From assembly GCA_900762015.1 (NCBI GenBank), contig CAAFEX010000104.1, positions 1 through 19,046 of the forward strand: a DNA stretch of 19,046 nt. Direction: 5' to 3'. This DNA is from an uncultured Collinsella sp. GTDB lineage: Bacteria > Actinomycetota > Coriobacteriia > Coriobacteriales > Coriobacteriaceae. This document shows positions 6,967 to 14,871 of this stretch, piece after piece. A model generated the notes under the pieces. The model worked only from the letters and a program-made list of their open reading frames with translations, did not search any database and was not told where the DNA came from. Positions within the stretch are counted from its first letter, which is position 1. Each line of letters starts with the position of its first letter. The position numbers and the translations under genes were made by a program.

Positions 6967-7021
6967 ACGAACCAAGCTGAGGCGCAAAATGGCCCCTGCC
7001 CCAGAAAAATCGTCGGCAAGG

Positions 7022-7060
7022 TAGCAAAATGCCCCACGGGCAGGAGGCTGCTCGCGGGGC
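7022..7060 (-). terminator. Intrinsic terminator of the SDR-MFS-Gfo/Idh operon
   Basis: On the minus strand a 13-position stem (7060-7048 with 7043-7031, one mismatch and one G-U) closes on a 4-base loop. ATTTTGCT follows. It lies about 75 bases after the stop codon of the dehydrogenase gene at 7134. The T-run is short, so termination strength is uncertain. Confidence 0.6.
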
Positions 7061-7133
7061 AAAGAAGAGGGGCTTATTGGTGGCGGACCGAAGGGTTCGG
7101 CATGGGGCTTCTGCCGCGGTCGCTCTTAAGGCA

Positions 7134-8174
7134 TTACAGCTCGACGAGCTGGCCGGTCTCGGCGGCCTCCTTGATGGCGTTGAGAAGCGTGAGCGTCTTG
7201 ACGTTATCGGCGGGGGTCACGACGGGCTTGACCTCGCGGCGGACAACCTTCACAAAGTGCTTGAGCTGCATCTTGTGCGGCAGTGCCGGGTCCACGGCCG
7301 GAATCTCCATCTGCAGCGGCTTGTGCCAGTTAGAGGCGCCGTCGTAGGAGAACTGGTGCAGGCGGGGCAGCGAAAGGGCGCCCTTGGTGCCGCCGATAAA
7401 GTAGGCGTCGGCGTCGAAGGGGCGGTACTGCGGATCCTCGCGAGCGGTCGCCTCCCAGTTCCAGGGGCTGGCGGTGGCGTCAGAGATGGTCATGCTCGCG
7501 AGCGCGCCGTCGGCAAAACGGACGTTGACCACGGCGGAGTCCTCGGTCTCAAAACCGCGGGCGGCGCTGGACTGCATACCCTGGACGGCAACGGGCTCGC
7601 CCAGCAGGTAGCGGAGCAGGTCGACGTCGTGCACCAGGTTGACCAGGATCGGGCCGGCACCCTTCTTGCGGCGCCACTCGACATCGAAATACTCGTCATT
7701 CTTATAGATCATGTAGTGGAAGCTCGACACGGTGAGCTTGCCCAGCTCGCCGGACTCGATGATTTCCTTGGCCTTGTTGACGAAGGGGTTGTGGCGACGG
7801 TGCTGACCCACGAGCACGGGCACGCCGGCGGTCTCGGCCTCGGCGGCGAAGGCCTGGGCATCCTCGAGATCGTTGGAGATCGGCTTTTCGACCAGCGGCA
7901 CGATGTTGCGCTTTACGGCCTCGCGGGCAACGCCCAGGTGCAGGTCGTTGGGGGTGGCGATGATGACGGCCTCGGGCTTGACCTCGTCCATCATCTGGGC
8001 GGGATCGGTGTAAAACGGCACGCCGGCGGCCTCGGCCGTGGCGCGGGCGCCCTCAAAGGCGTCGGCGATGGCGACGAGCTCGGCCTCGGGCTCCTCGGTG
8101 ACAAAGCGGATGTGGTTGCGGCCCATGGCGCCGGCGCCGATAACGGCAATGCGGACGGGGTTGAGCTCAGACAT
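7134..8174 (-). CDS. Gfo/Idh/MocA family NAD(P)-dependent oxidoreductase
   Basis: This 346-residue cytosolic dehydrogenase of the inositol dehydrogenase/glucose-fructose oxidoreductase family would oxidise or reduce a sugar, cyclitol or derivative. The N-terminal Rossmann fold shows GAGAMG (13-18). Asp38 ends the second strand and favours NAD over NADP. The family's EKP motif is at 96-98 (Lys97 catalytic). The active-site segment is NLVHDVD (179-185), with His182 and Asp185 in the usual positions. The C-terminal half is the alpha/beta substrate domain, ending at a typical length. The start has AAGGAG five bases upstream. It is the last gene of a minus-strand set with an MFS carrier and an SDR dehydrogenase. 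The substrate cannot be read from the sequence. Confidence 0.93.
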   Translation of the reverse strand: MSELNPVRIAVIGAGAMGRNHIRFVTEEPEAELVAIADAFEGARATAEAAGVPFYTDPAQMMDEVKPEAVIIATPNDLHLGVAREAVKRNIVPLVEKPISNDLEDAQAFAAEAETAGVPVLVGQHRRHNPFVNKAKEIIESGELGKLTVSSFHYMIYKNDEYFDVEWRRKKGAGPILVNLVHDVDLLRYLLGEPVAVQGMQSSAARGFETEDSAVVNVRFADGALASMTISDATASPWNWEATAREDPQYRPFDADAYFIGGTKGALSLPRLHQFSYDGASNWHKPLQMEIPAVDPALPHKMQLKHFVKVVRREVKPVVTPADNVKTLTLLNAIKEAAETGQLVEL

Positions 8175-8203
8175 TTCGACTCCTTAATACTGGTGACCGG
8201 TGG

Positions 8204-8236
8204 GATGCGACAAAGGGGCTGTCCCTTTGTCGCATC
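8204..8236. repeat. Perfect 14-bp palindrome in an operon spacer (REP-like)
   Basis: GATGCGACAAAGGG (8204-8217) pairs perfectly with 8223-8236 around a 5-base loop. It lies in the 69-base gap between the MFS and dehydrogenase genes. No T-run follows on either strand, so it is more likely an mRNA-stabilising or REP-type repeat than a terminator. It could reduce expression of the last gene. Confidence 0.7.
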
Positions 8237-8243
8237 GGTAAAA

Positions 8244-9500
8244 CTAGGCGGACTTCTTCTTGCTGTCGGAGACCATCATGTAGACGGTGAGCACGACGGC
8301 GATGGCGGCGATCACAATGGCGCCGTAGAAGGACTGCTGGTAGGCGGCGCTGCCGTCCTCGGCGTGATACAGCACGGCAGTGATGGGCTGGCTGATCCAG
8401 GTGGAAGCGGCATAGCCCAAAAACATGATGCCGTAGTTGACGCCGATGTTGCTGGTACCGAAGGCGCCGCCGGTGAGCGGCGGGTAGATGACGAGCAGGG
8501 CGCCAAAGCTAAAGCCGAGCAGGGCGAGCGCCACAAAGAACATGGTCTGCGAAAAGCTCATCGACATGATGACGAGCGCGACGATGGTGACGACAAGGCT
8601 GATGAGCAGCGACTTATAGGCGCCGAGCTTGTCGATGATCTGGCCAAAGGACAGGCGGCCAACCAGGTTGGCGCAGGTGTTGACGGAGACCACCACACCG
8701 CCGAGGGCGACGGCCGCGGCGCTCGTGGGGTCGGCGAAGAGCTGGACGGCGGCGATGGAGGCAACCTTGCCGACGAGCAGCGTGCCGGCGGTGGCGGCAA
8801 AGGCGAAGGTGATGATGAGAACCCAGAAGCGCGGGGTCTTGACCATTTCGCCCGGGGTGAGGTCGCCGAAGGTGCCGGCGTGCGCGCCGCCCTTGGGGGC
8901 CTCGAAGCCCTCGGGCAGCCAACCGGCCTCGGGGGCCTTCAGGAACAGGGCGGAGGCGGCGATCATCACAAAGAAGATGACGCCGAGCGCCTTAAGGGCG
9001 CCAAAGATGCCCAGGCTCGGGATGAGCAGCGAGGCGAGTACCGGGGACAGCACGGCGGGACCGGCGGTCGAAGCGGCCAGGGTGATGCCGGAGGCGAGAC
9101 CCTTCTTGTCGATGAACCACTTTTGGCCGGTGGTGAGCGCCGGGTTGTAGCCCAGGCCGTTGCCGACAGCGGCGACGAGCGAGAACCACAGGTAGAACTG
9201 CCACGGCTCGGTGACGGTGCCGGACATGAACCAGCCCAGGCCGTAGCACACGGCGGCGGCGATCACGACGTTGCGCGGGCCGATCTTGTCGGAGATGCGG
9301 CCGGCGAAGATACCCGTCACGGCCATGATGGTCTGAAAGACCGGGAAAGCCCAGGTAAGGGCGCTCGACCACTCGGGGTAGACGGCGAGCAGGTTCTTGC
9401 TCACGACGGAATACAGCGCGATGGAGCTGATAAAGAACATGGTGACGCACGCGGCGGAAAGCACGACGGCGCGACCCTTGTTGGAGTTGGTGGAAGCCAT
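8244..9500 (-). CDS. MFS transporter, oxalate/formate antiporter (OFA)-like
   Basis: This 418-residue membrane carrier has about twelve hydrophobic helices in two halves, separated by a charged loop around residues 195-220. The MFS loop 2-3 motif appears as GRISDKIGPRN. Its degenerate second-half counterpart is GRLSFGQIIDKLGAYKS. The WAFPVFQTIMAVTG stretch and the WFIDKKGLASGI segment are like those of OFA-type carriers for oxalate, formate and other small acids. A weak purine-rich ribosome site precedes the ATG. It lies between the SDR and Gfo/Idh genes on the same strand, so it probably imports their substrate or exports a product. OFA family assignment is moderately sure; the substrate is unknown. 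Confidence 0.88.
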   Translation of the reverse strand: MASTNSNKGRAVVLSAACVTMFFISSIALYSVVSKNLLAVYPEWSSALTWAFPVFQTIMAVTGIFAGRISDKIGPRNVVIAAAVCYGLGWFMSGTVTEPWQFYLWFSLVAAVGNGLGYNPALTTGQKWFIDKKGLASGITLAASTAGPAVLSPVLASLLIPSLGIFGALKALGVIFFVMIAASALFLKAPEAGWLPEGFEAPKGGAHAGTFGDLTPGEMVKTPRFWVLIITFAFAATAGTLLVGKVASIAAVQLFADPTSAAAVALGGVVVSVNTCANLVGRLSFGQIIDKLGAYKSLLISLVVTIVALVIMSMSFSQTMFFVALALLGFSFGALLVIYPPLTGGAFGTSNIGVNYGIMFLGYAASTWISQPITAVLYHAEDGSAAYQQSFYGAIVIAAIAVVLTVYMMVSDSKKKSA

Positions 9501-9565
9501 TGGACTCTTTCTAATCGATACGGGGGAGGAGCGGGCGTGTCCGCGGGCCTCCCTGTCAGGTTGGT

Positions 9566-10447
9566 TTACTGGTCAGTCGGCTTGGCGACGCCGGACTCAT
9601 CGGACCAGAGCTCGACACCCTTGTTCTTAAGGTAGTTGTCGGCATAGGCGCGACGGCCGCCGGGCTTGGCGGTGAGGTCGCCCATCATGTTGGAGAAGCC
9701 GCCATCGACCTTGATGGCGTCGCCGGTGGTAAAGTCCGAGCGCTTGGACGCCAGGAACATGACGGCGTTGGCGATATCGCTGACCTCGCCGATGCGGCGC
9801 GTGGCGATCAGGCGGCTGCGGCTCTTTTCGACCTCGGGGTCGGCGTAGAAATTGGCCGACATCGGGGTCTTAACGAAGCAGGGCTCGACGCAGTTGGAGC
9901 GCACGCCGTAGGGGCCCCACTCGGCAGCCAGCATCTTGGACATCATGTTGACGCCCGCCTTGGTGGAGCTGTACACGCCCGAGAACGTCTCGGGGGAGTG
10001 GCTGGCGACGGTCGAGATGTGAACTAGGCGGCCCTGGCCGGCCTTGATCATCTCGCGACCAAAGCGCTGCGAGGTGATGAAGTAACCGGTGAGGTTGACG
10101 TTGAGCACCTGCTCCCAGTCGCTCAGCGGCAGGTCCTCCATGGCGGCGAAGCGCAGGATGCCGGCGGTGTTGACAAGGACGTCGACGCGGCCGAAGTCGG
10201 CGATGGTGGCATCGACGGCGGCCTGAACCTCGGCCTCGTCGGTGGCGTTCATCTTGTAGCCCTCGGCGTGGATGCCAAACTCGGCGGCGAGGTCGGCGGC
10301 TGCGGCCTTGACCTTTTCCTCGTCCAGATCGAGCAGGACGACGTTGGCGCCGTTGCGGGCGAACTCGCGGCAAATCTCGACGCCCATACCGCCGAGCGCG
10401 CCGGTTACGGCGCAGACATCGCCCTCGAGCTTAAGCCAATTGCTCAT
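9566..10447 (-). CDS. Short-chain dehydrogenase/reductase (classical SDR)
   Basis: This 293-residue NAD(P)-dependent oxidoreductase has a full classical SDR core. The cofactor motif is TGALGGMG (15-22), Asp40 after the second strand favours NAD, and NTAG is at 93-96. The catalytic set is Ser145 (or a neighbour), Tyr159 and Lys163 in YSSTK. The PCFVKTPM loop follows. About 30 residues after the usual VDGG end form a C-terminal extension. Similarity in style is to gluconate, sorbitol-phosphate and other polyol dehydrogenases. AAGGGAAG precedes the ATG. It is the promoter-proximal gene of the three-gene minus-strand set and is divergent from a LysR gene. The reaction is inferred only as oxidation of a hydroxyl to a ketone or the reverse. 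Confidence 0.93.
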   Translation of the reverse strand: MSNWLKLEGDVCAVTGALGGMGVEICREFARNGANVVLLDLDEEKVKAAAADLAAEFGIHAEGYKMNATDEAEVQAAVDATIADFGRVDVLVNTAGILRFAAMEDLPLSDWEQVLNVNLTGYFITSQRFGREMIKAGQGRLVHISTVASHSPETFSGVYSSTKAGVNMMSKMLAAEWGPYGVRSNCVEPCFVKTPMSANFYADPEVEKSRSRLIATRRIGEVSDIANAVMFLASKRSDFTTGDAIKVDGGFSNMMGDLTAKPGGRRAYADNYLKNKGVELWSDESGVAKPTDQ

Positions 10448-10680
10448 AGGAACTTCCCTTCTTGTGCCTCCCGGTGGATCGTTCCCATTAACCGACCCAC
10501 GTGGTTTTCGCTGGTTATCGTATGCTTTGCATTTGCGCAGGTGAATTGCATATTTGTTAGAATGGCGTTAACCGTAGGTTTACACCGTGCGATGCAGTTT
10601 TTTCTCAATTGAGCGCGTGACCTGCCAAAACGACCCCCTTCGGTAGTTCATTGCCATGCGTCTGGAAACAGGAGATTGAC
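10448..10680. promoter_or_regulatory. Divergent promoter region between SDR and LysR genes
   Basis: This 233-base AT-richer spacer separates the SDR operon and the LysR gene, the usual site of LysR action. Candidate features are ATGCTTTGCAT, an interrupted palindrome at 10522-10532, and TTAACCG repeated at 10488-10494 and 10568-10574. An extended -10, TGTTAGAAT (10555-10563), preceded by TTGCGC (10533-10538, 19-base spacing) could drive the LysR gene. None is strong enough to assign with certainty. Confidence 0.45.
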
Positions 10681-11559
10681 GTGTACGATCGACGACTCGA
10701 GGCCATATCGGCCGCCGCGGAGCTGGGAAGCTTCTCACGGGCGGCGGCAAAATTGCGCGTGTCGACTCCGGCGCTCGTCAAACAGGTGTCGGGATTTGAG
10801 GCCGAGTTTGGCATCATGCTGTTCGAACGCTCGCACTCGGGCGTTAAAGTGACGCCGGCCGGCGCCCTGCTGGTGGACGACGCGCGCTCGATCATGCGGC
10901 AGTCCGAGGACGCGCTGCGCCGTGCCAGACGCGCGGCGGGCGATGGCGGTGCCGTGCGTCTGGGCGTGTCGATGATGTGCCCGGGGCGCCAAACGCTGTC
11001 GATGTGGTCGGACATTCACGATCTGGAACCGTCGCTGCGATTTGAGATCGTGCCGGTAAGCGACCTCTATGACGAGCGCGAATCCGTCATGCGCAGCCTT
11101 GGTCGCGAGGTGGATGTAGTGCAGTCGAGTTTTTCGACCCCACGCTGGGGTGATGCCTGCCAAAAGCTCCGCATCGTTAACGTGCCGTTTTATATCGACC
11201 TGCCGCGTACGAGCCCGCTGGCGCGCAAGACGCGCATCACGGTTGCCGACTTAGAGGGCATGCGCCTGCGCGTGCTCCGTCACGGCAACGACGCAATGGA
11301 CAGTCTGCGCATCGACCTTCTGGCCGACGGCGGCGTTGACGTGATCGACGTGGACAGCTTTGACTTTGCGCTCTTTAACGAGGCGGAGGAAAAGGGCGAC
11401 GCGGTGCTCACCTGCGGGGCGTGGTCGGGGGTGCACCCGGCCTTTGTGGGCGTGCCGTTCCTGTGCGGCCGCGAGGTGCCGGTCTTTCTGCACTACCCGC
11501 TCGAGCCCACCCTCCAAGTCCAAAAATTCGTCAACGCCATGGCACAACTTCTCAAATAG
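10681..11559 (+). CDS. LysR family transcriptional regulator
   Basis: This 292-residue DNA-binding regulator is read from a GTG at 10681. GGAG lies six bases upstream, and the product starts directly with the helix-turn-helix, as LysR proteins do. An ATG at 10651 in the same frame would add ten residues and lacks a good ribosome site. The winged HTH covers about residues 1-60 (AAAELGSFSRAAAKLRVS then LFERSHSGVKVTPAG). The rest is the two-lobed effector-binding domain (about 88-292). It is divergent from the SDR-MFS-Gfo/Idh set, so it most likely regulates that operon in response to the pathway's substrate, and possibly itself. The effector is unknown. Confidence 0.93.
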   Translation: MYDRRLEAISAAAELGSFSRAAAKLRVSTPALVKQVSGFEAEFGIMLFERSHSGVKVTPAGALLVDDARSIMRQSEDALRRARRAAGDGGAVRLGVSMMCPGRQTLSMWSDIHDLEPSLRFEIVPVSDLYDERESVMRSLGREVDVVQSSFSTPRWGDACQKLRIVNVPFYIDLPRTSPLARKTRITVADLEGMRLRVLRHGNDAMDSLRIDLLADGGVDVIDVDSFDFALFNEAEEKGDAVLTCGAWSGVHPAFVGVPFLCGREVPVFLHYPLEPTLQVQKFVNAMAQLLK

Positions 11560-11679
11560 CTATCGTGTCGATGATTCTTTAATCCCCGTCCTAGAAAAAT
11601 CATCTGGTAGAGTTGACCTCACGTGAATTTCAGCACACTGCGTATCACCTGTGCTTTTGTCATTTGGGGGATTGAACCT

Positions 11680-12771
11680 GTGAATACTTCTGTCGCCAAG
11701 AAGGCCAGCCAGGCGGTGCGTTTGCTCATGATGGTGCTCACGGCAGTTCTCATCTTCTTCTTCATCAATGTCATGCTGCTCGTCTCTGATATCCAGGGCA
11801 CGGCGCGCGTGGTCAACTACGCCGGTCTGGTGCGCGGTACCACGCAGCGAATCGTTAAGCTTGAGGATGCGGGCCAGACTCAAGATGACCTGCTCAAAGC
11901 CGTGGATTCATACATCAACGGTTTGCGTTACGGAAGTGACGACCTCAACCTCGTCCGCCTCGACGACGATGAGTATCAGGCAAAGATGACCGAGCTTGCA
12001 AATTATTTTGATGAGCTTTGCGCCGAGATCAGCCGCGTGCGCGAAGTCGGCTACGAGAGCACCGACATCATCTCCATGAGCGAGGAGTTCTTTGGCATTT
12101 GCGACGATGCTACGCGACTCGCAGAGGACTACTCTCAGGAGAAGGCGTCGGCGCTCAACTATCTCGAGGGCTTGGTGATCATCGACATCGTGGGCTTGGT
12201 GGCGACCTTTGCGGTCGAACTTGTTCGCGCGGTGCGCACTGCCGCGCTCAACCGCGAGCTGCAGAGCAAAGTCTATCTCGACGAAGCCACGGGACTGCCC
12301 AACAAGAACAAGTGCGAGGAGATCTTGGGGCAGGAGCGGCCTGTCTCCGCGGAGGCGCCCGTTGCGGTGTGCGTCTTCGACCTTAACAATCTGCATACGG
12401 TCAATAACAACTTCGGCCACGAGAAGGGCGACGAATACATCCGTTCTTTTGCCCAGCAGCTGGGGTGCGTGGCGTCCGAGACCTGCTTTGTGGGCCGCGA
12501 CGGCGGCGATGAGTTTATCGCGGTGCTGCGGGATGCCGATCGAGCTGCCGTGGAGTCCTGTCTCGCTCGGGTTCGTGCGAACGTGAACGAGTATTCCGAG
12601 GCTCACCCCGACATGCCCATCAGCTATGCGGTGGGCTACGCGCTTTCCAGTGATTTTGATGAACCGCCTACGATGCGCGAGCTCTTTTCCCAGGCCGACA
12701 AAAACATGTACATCGACAAGAATCGCGTAAAGACAGCCGAGGCAGCCGGGCCGCAACGCGAGGAACGGTAA
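11680..12771 (+). CDS. Membrane-bound diguanylate cyclase (GGDEF) with extracytoplasmic sensor
   Basis: This roughly 363-residue protein would make cyclic di-GMP. It has a basic N-terminus, TM1 (about 14-35), an extracytoplasmic helical domain (about 36-160), TM2 (about 162-183) and a GGDEF domain (about 195-350). The catalytic loop is intact, GRDGGDEF with GGDEF at 275-279. Supporting motifs are DEATGLPNKNK (201-211) and NNFGHEKGDEY. The RxxD inhibitory site expected five residues before GGDEF reads SETC, so product feedback is probably absent. Just after TM1, ARVVNYAGLVRGTTQRI resembles PilJ/NarX-type sensor helices. The GTG at 11680 (GGGGG nine bases upstream) is preferred over a GTG at 11623, whose 19 extra residues add nothing family-like. 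It is a single-gene unit with a terminator. The signal sensed is unknown. Confidence 0.9.
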   Translation: MNTSVAKKASQAVRLLMMVLTAVLIFFFINVMLLVSDIQGTARVVNYAGLVRGTTQRIVKLEDAGQTQDDLLKAVDSYINGLRYGSDDLNLVRLDDDEYQAKMTELANYFDELCAEISRVREVGYESTDIISMSEEFFGICDDATRLAEDYSQEKASALNYLEGLVIIDIVGLVATFAVELVRAVRTAALNRELQSKVYLDEATGLPNKNKCEEILGQERPVSAEAPVAVCVFDLNNLHTVNNNFGHEKGDEYIRSFAQQLGCVASETCFVGRDGGDEFIAVLRDADRAAVESCLARVRANVNEYSEAHPDMPISYAVGYALSSDFDEPPTMRELFSQADKNMYIDKNRVKTAEAAGPQREER

Positions 12772-12792
12772 GCCTGTAACAGAGGGTATAGA

Positions 12793-12830
12793 AAAGCCTC
12801 CGCAGCTCGTGTGGCTGCGGAGGCTTTATT
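12793..12830 (+). terminator. Intrinsic terminator after the GGDEF gene
   Basis: AAAGCCTCCGCAGC (12793-12806) pairs perfectly over 14 bp with 12814-12827 around a 7-base loop, followed by TTTATT. It lies 22 bases after the stop codon. Confidence 0.9.
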
Positions 12831-12858
12831 CGTTGCGGTGCATTGTGTTTGGGTCGTT

Positions 12859-12940
12859 GAGATGAGTCGATTTGCCCCGAAAGAGGCGGGCATTGACCTT
12901 GGGGTCATGCCCGACGAATGAGCGGCAAATCGGCCATCTC
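12859..12940. repeat. Nested palindromic element between convergent genes
   Basis: The outer stem has GAGATG (12859-12864) with CATCTC (12935-12940), and CGATTTGCC (12868-12876) with 12924-12932. The inner stem is 12887-12898 with 12903-12913, one bulged T and a TTGG loop. It fills the gap between the GGDEF gene and the ABC operon. Lacking a T-run on either strand, it is not a typical terminator but may help stop the minus-strand ABC transcript. Confidence 0.7.
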
Positions 12941-12951
12941 GGCGAGCCGAA

Positions 12952-14871
12952 CTACTCCAGCTCAAACGCTCCGGTATAGAGCTGGTAGTAATACCCGCGC
13001 TTGGCGATCAGCTCGTCGTGGTTGCCGCGCTCGATGATGCGGCCGTGGTCCAGGCAGATAATCGCATCGGAGTTGCGCACGGTGGACAGACGGTGCGCGA
13101 TGACAAACGTCGTGCGGCCTTCCATGAGCTTGTCCATGCCGGCCTGCACGATAGCCTCGGTGCGGGTGTCGATGCTCGACGTGGCCTCGTCCAGAATCAT
13201 CGCCGGCGGATCGGCGACGGCAGCGCGTGCGATCGAGATCAGCTGGCGCTGGCCCTGCGACAGCTGCGCGCCGTTGCCGGTGAGCATGGTGTCGTAGCCG
13301 TCGGGCAGGCGGGTGATAAAGTCGTCGGCGCCCGCGAGCTTGGCCGCCGCGATGCACTCCTCGTCGGAAGCGTCCAGGTTGCCGTAGCGGATGTTATCCA
13401 TCACGGTGCCGGTGAACAGGTTCACGTCCTGCAGCACGACGCCCAGCGAGCGGCGCAGATCGGCCTTGCGGATCTTGTTGACGTTGATGCCGTCGTAGCG
13501 GATCTTGCCGTCGGCGATGTCATAGAAGCGGTTGATGAGGTTGGTGATGGTCGTCTTACCGGCACCGGTGGCGCCGACAAACGCGACCTTCTGGCCCGGC
13601 TTGGCAAACACGGACACGCCGTGCAGCACCTCGTGGTCGGGCGTGTAGCCAAAGTCGACGTTGTCCATGACCAGGTCGCCGCGCAGCGGTACGTACTCGA
13701 TCTCGCCGGTTGCGCGGTGCGGGTGTTTCCATGCCCACATGCCGGTGTGGTGGTCGGCCTCCTCGAACTCCCAGGTATCGGGGTTGACCTGCGCGTTGAC
13801 GAGCGTCACATAGCCTTCGTCGGCTTCGGGCTCCTCGTCGATGAGCTCAAAGATACGGTCGGCGCCGGCGAGGCCCATGACCACGGCGTTGATCTGCTGC
13901 GAGATCTGGCCGATCTGTCCGCAGAACTGCTTGGTCATGTTGAGGAACGGCACCACGACGGCGATGGACAGTGCCATGCCCGAGATGCTCAGGTTGGGCA
14001 CGCCCAGCGCCAGGAAAATGCCGCCTGCCAGTGCGACCAGCACGTAGAGCAGGTTTCCCAGGTTCATAAGGATGGGCATGAGGATGTTGGCGTACATGTT
14101 GGCCTTCTGCGAGACCTCGAAGAGCTTTTCGTTGCGCTCGTCAAAATCGGCCTCGGCGGCAGACTCGTGGCAGAATGCCTTGACGACCTTCTGGCCGTTC
14201 ATGACTTCCTCGATATGGCCCTCGACAACGCCGAGCTCGGTCTGCTGCGCAATAAAGAAGCGCGCGGAGTTGGAGCCGAGCAGCTTGGTCATAAAGGTCA
14301 TAAAGGCGACGCCTGCCACAATGACCAGACACATCCAAACGCTGTAGTACAGCATGATAAAGAACACCGTGACGATGACGATGGTCGTCATGAGCAGGTT
14401 GGGCAGCGACTGGCTGATCATCTGACGCAGCGTGTCGATGTCGTTGGTGTAGTGGCTCATGATATCGCCGCGCTGGTGCGTGTCGAAGTAGCGGATCGGC
14501 AGGTCCTGCATGCGGTTGAACATCATCTCGCGCAGTTTCTCGAGCGAGCCCTGCGTGACGATAGCCATGGCGCGGTTCCAGAAGAGCGAGGACAGGACGC
14601 CGACGCCGTAGATGCAGGCGAGGGTGGTCACGAGCTGCAGAATCTTGGGCTGCGCGGCTTCCCAATCGCCCGACTGCCACGATTCGCTAATAATTTGCAG
14701 GGCGCTCTGCAGGAAGGTCGCGCCGATGGAGTTGATGATGGCGCAGAGCACCACGCCGGCGACGACAAGGGGCAAAAGCACGGGATAGAAGCCAAAGAGC
14801 GTCTTGATGAGGCGCGACATGGTGCCGCCCTTGCGGTTGAGCGCGCGCTCGGCGGTCGTTGCCTTACTCAT
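12952..14871 (-). CDS. ABC exporter half-transporter, catalytic (consensus) subunit
   Basis: This 639-residue membrane ATPase has a six-helix exporter domain (about 25-340) and a nucleotide-binding domain (about 395-639). The ATP site is fully catalytic: Walker A GATGAGKT (433-440), Q-loop Gln481, Walker B AMILDE with catalytic Glu562, and switch His593 in IAHR. Its signature is LSQGQ (537-541) rather than LSGGQ. With the degenerate partner encoded upstream, it should form a heterodimeric multidrug or lipid exporter like BmrC/BmrD, LmrC/LmrD or TM287/288. A stretch of about 45 residues at 350-395 between the last helix and the ATPase is longer than usual. The ATG overlaps the partner's stop by eight bases, with GGAGG upstream. 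It is the last gene of the MarR operon. Confidence 0.95.
   Translation of the reverse strand: MSKATTAERALNRKGGTMSRLIKTLFGFYPVLLPLVVAGVVLCAIINSIGATFLQSALQIISESWQSGDWEAAQPKILQLVTTLACIYGVGVLSSLFWNRAMAIVTQGSLEKLREMMFNRMQDLPIRYFDTHQRGDIMSHYTNDIDTLRQMISQSLPNLLMTTIVIVTVFFIMLYYSVWMCLVIVAGVAFMTFMTKLLGSNSARFFIAQQTELGVVEGHIEEVMNGQKVVKAFCHESAAEADFDERNEKLFEVSQKANMYANILMPILMNLGNLLYVLVALAGGIFLALGVPNLSISGMALSIAVVVPFLNMTKQFCGQIGQISQQINAVVMGLAGADRIFELIDEEPEADEGYVTLVNAQVNPDTWEFEEADHHTGMWAWKHPHRATGEIEYVPLRGDLVMDNVDFGYTPDHEVLHGVSVFAKPGQKVAFVGATGAGKTTITNLINRFYDIADGKIRYDGINVNKIRKADLRRSLGVVLQDVNLFTGTVMDNIRYGNLDASDEECIAAAKLAGADDFITRLPDGYDTMLTGNGAQLSQGQRQLISIARAAVADPPAMILDEATSSIDTRTEAIVQAGMDKLMEGRTTFVIAHRLSTVRNSDAIICLDHGRIIERGNHDELIAKRGYYYQLYTGAFELE

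Noticed and set aside
7029..9635. An 868-codon plus-strand open frame across the dehydrogenase and MFS genes
   Set aside because: It lies antisense to two clear genes, is Gly/Asp/His-rich without domains, and runs across the spacer between them. It arises from GC codon bias.
11623..11679. An upstream GTG start for the GGDEF protein
   Set aside because: The ribosome site is poor, and the 19 extra residues come before what looks like a normal basic N-terminus leading into TM1.
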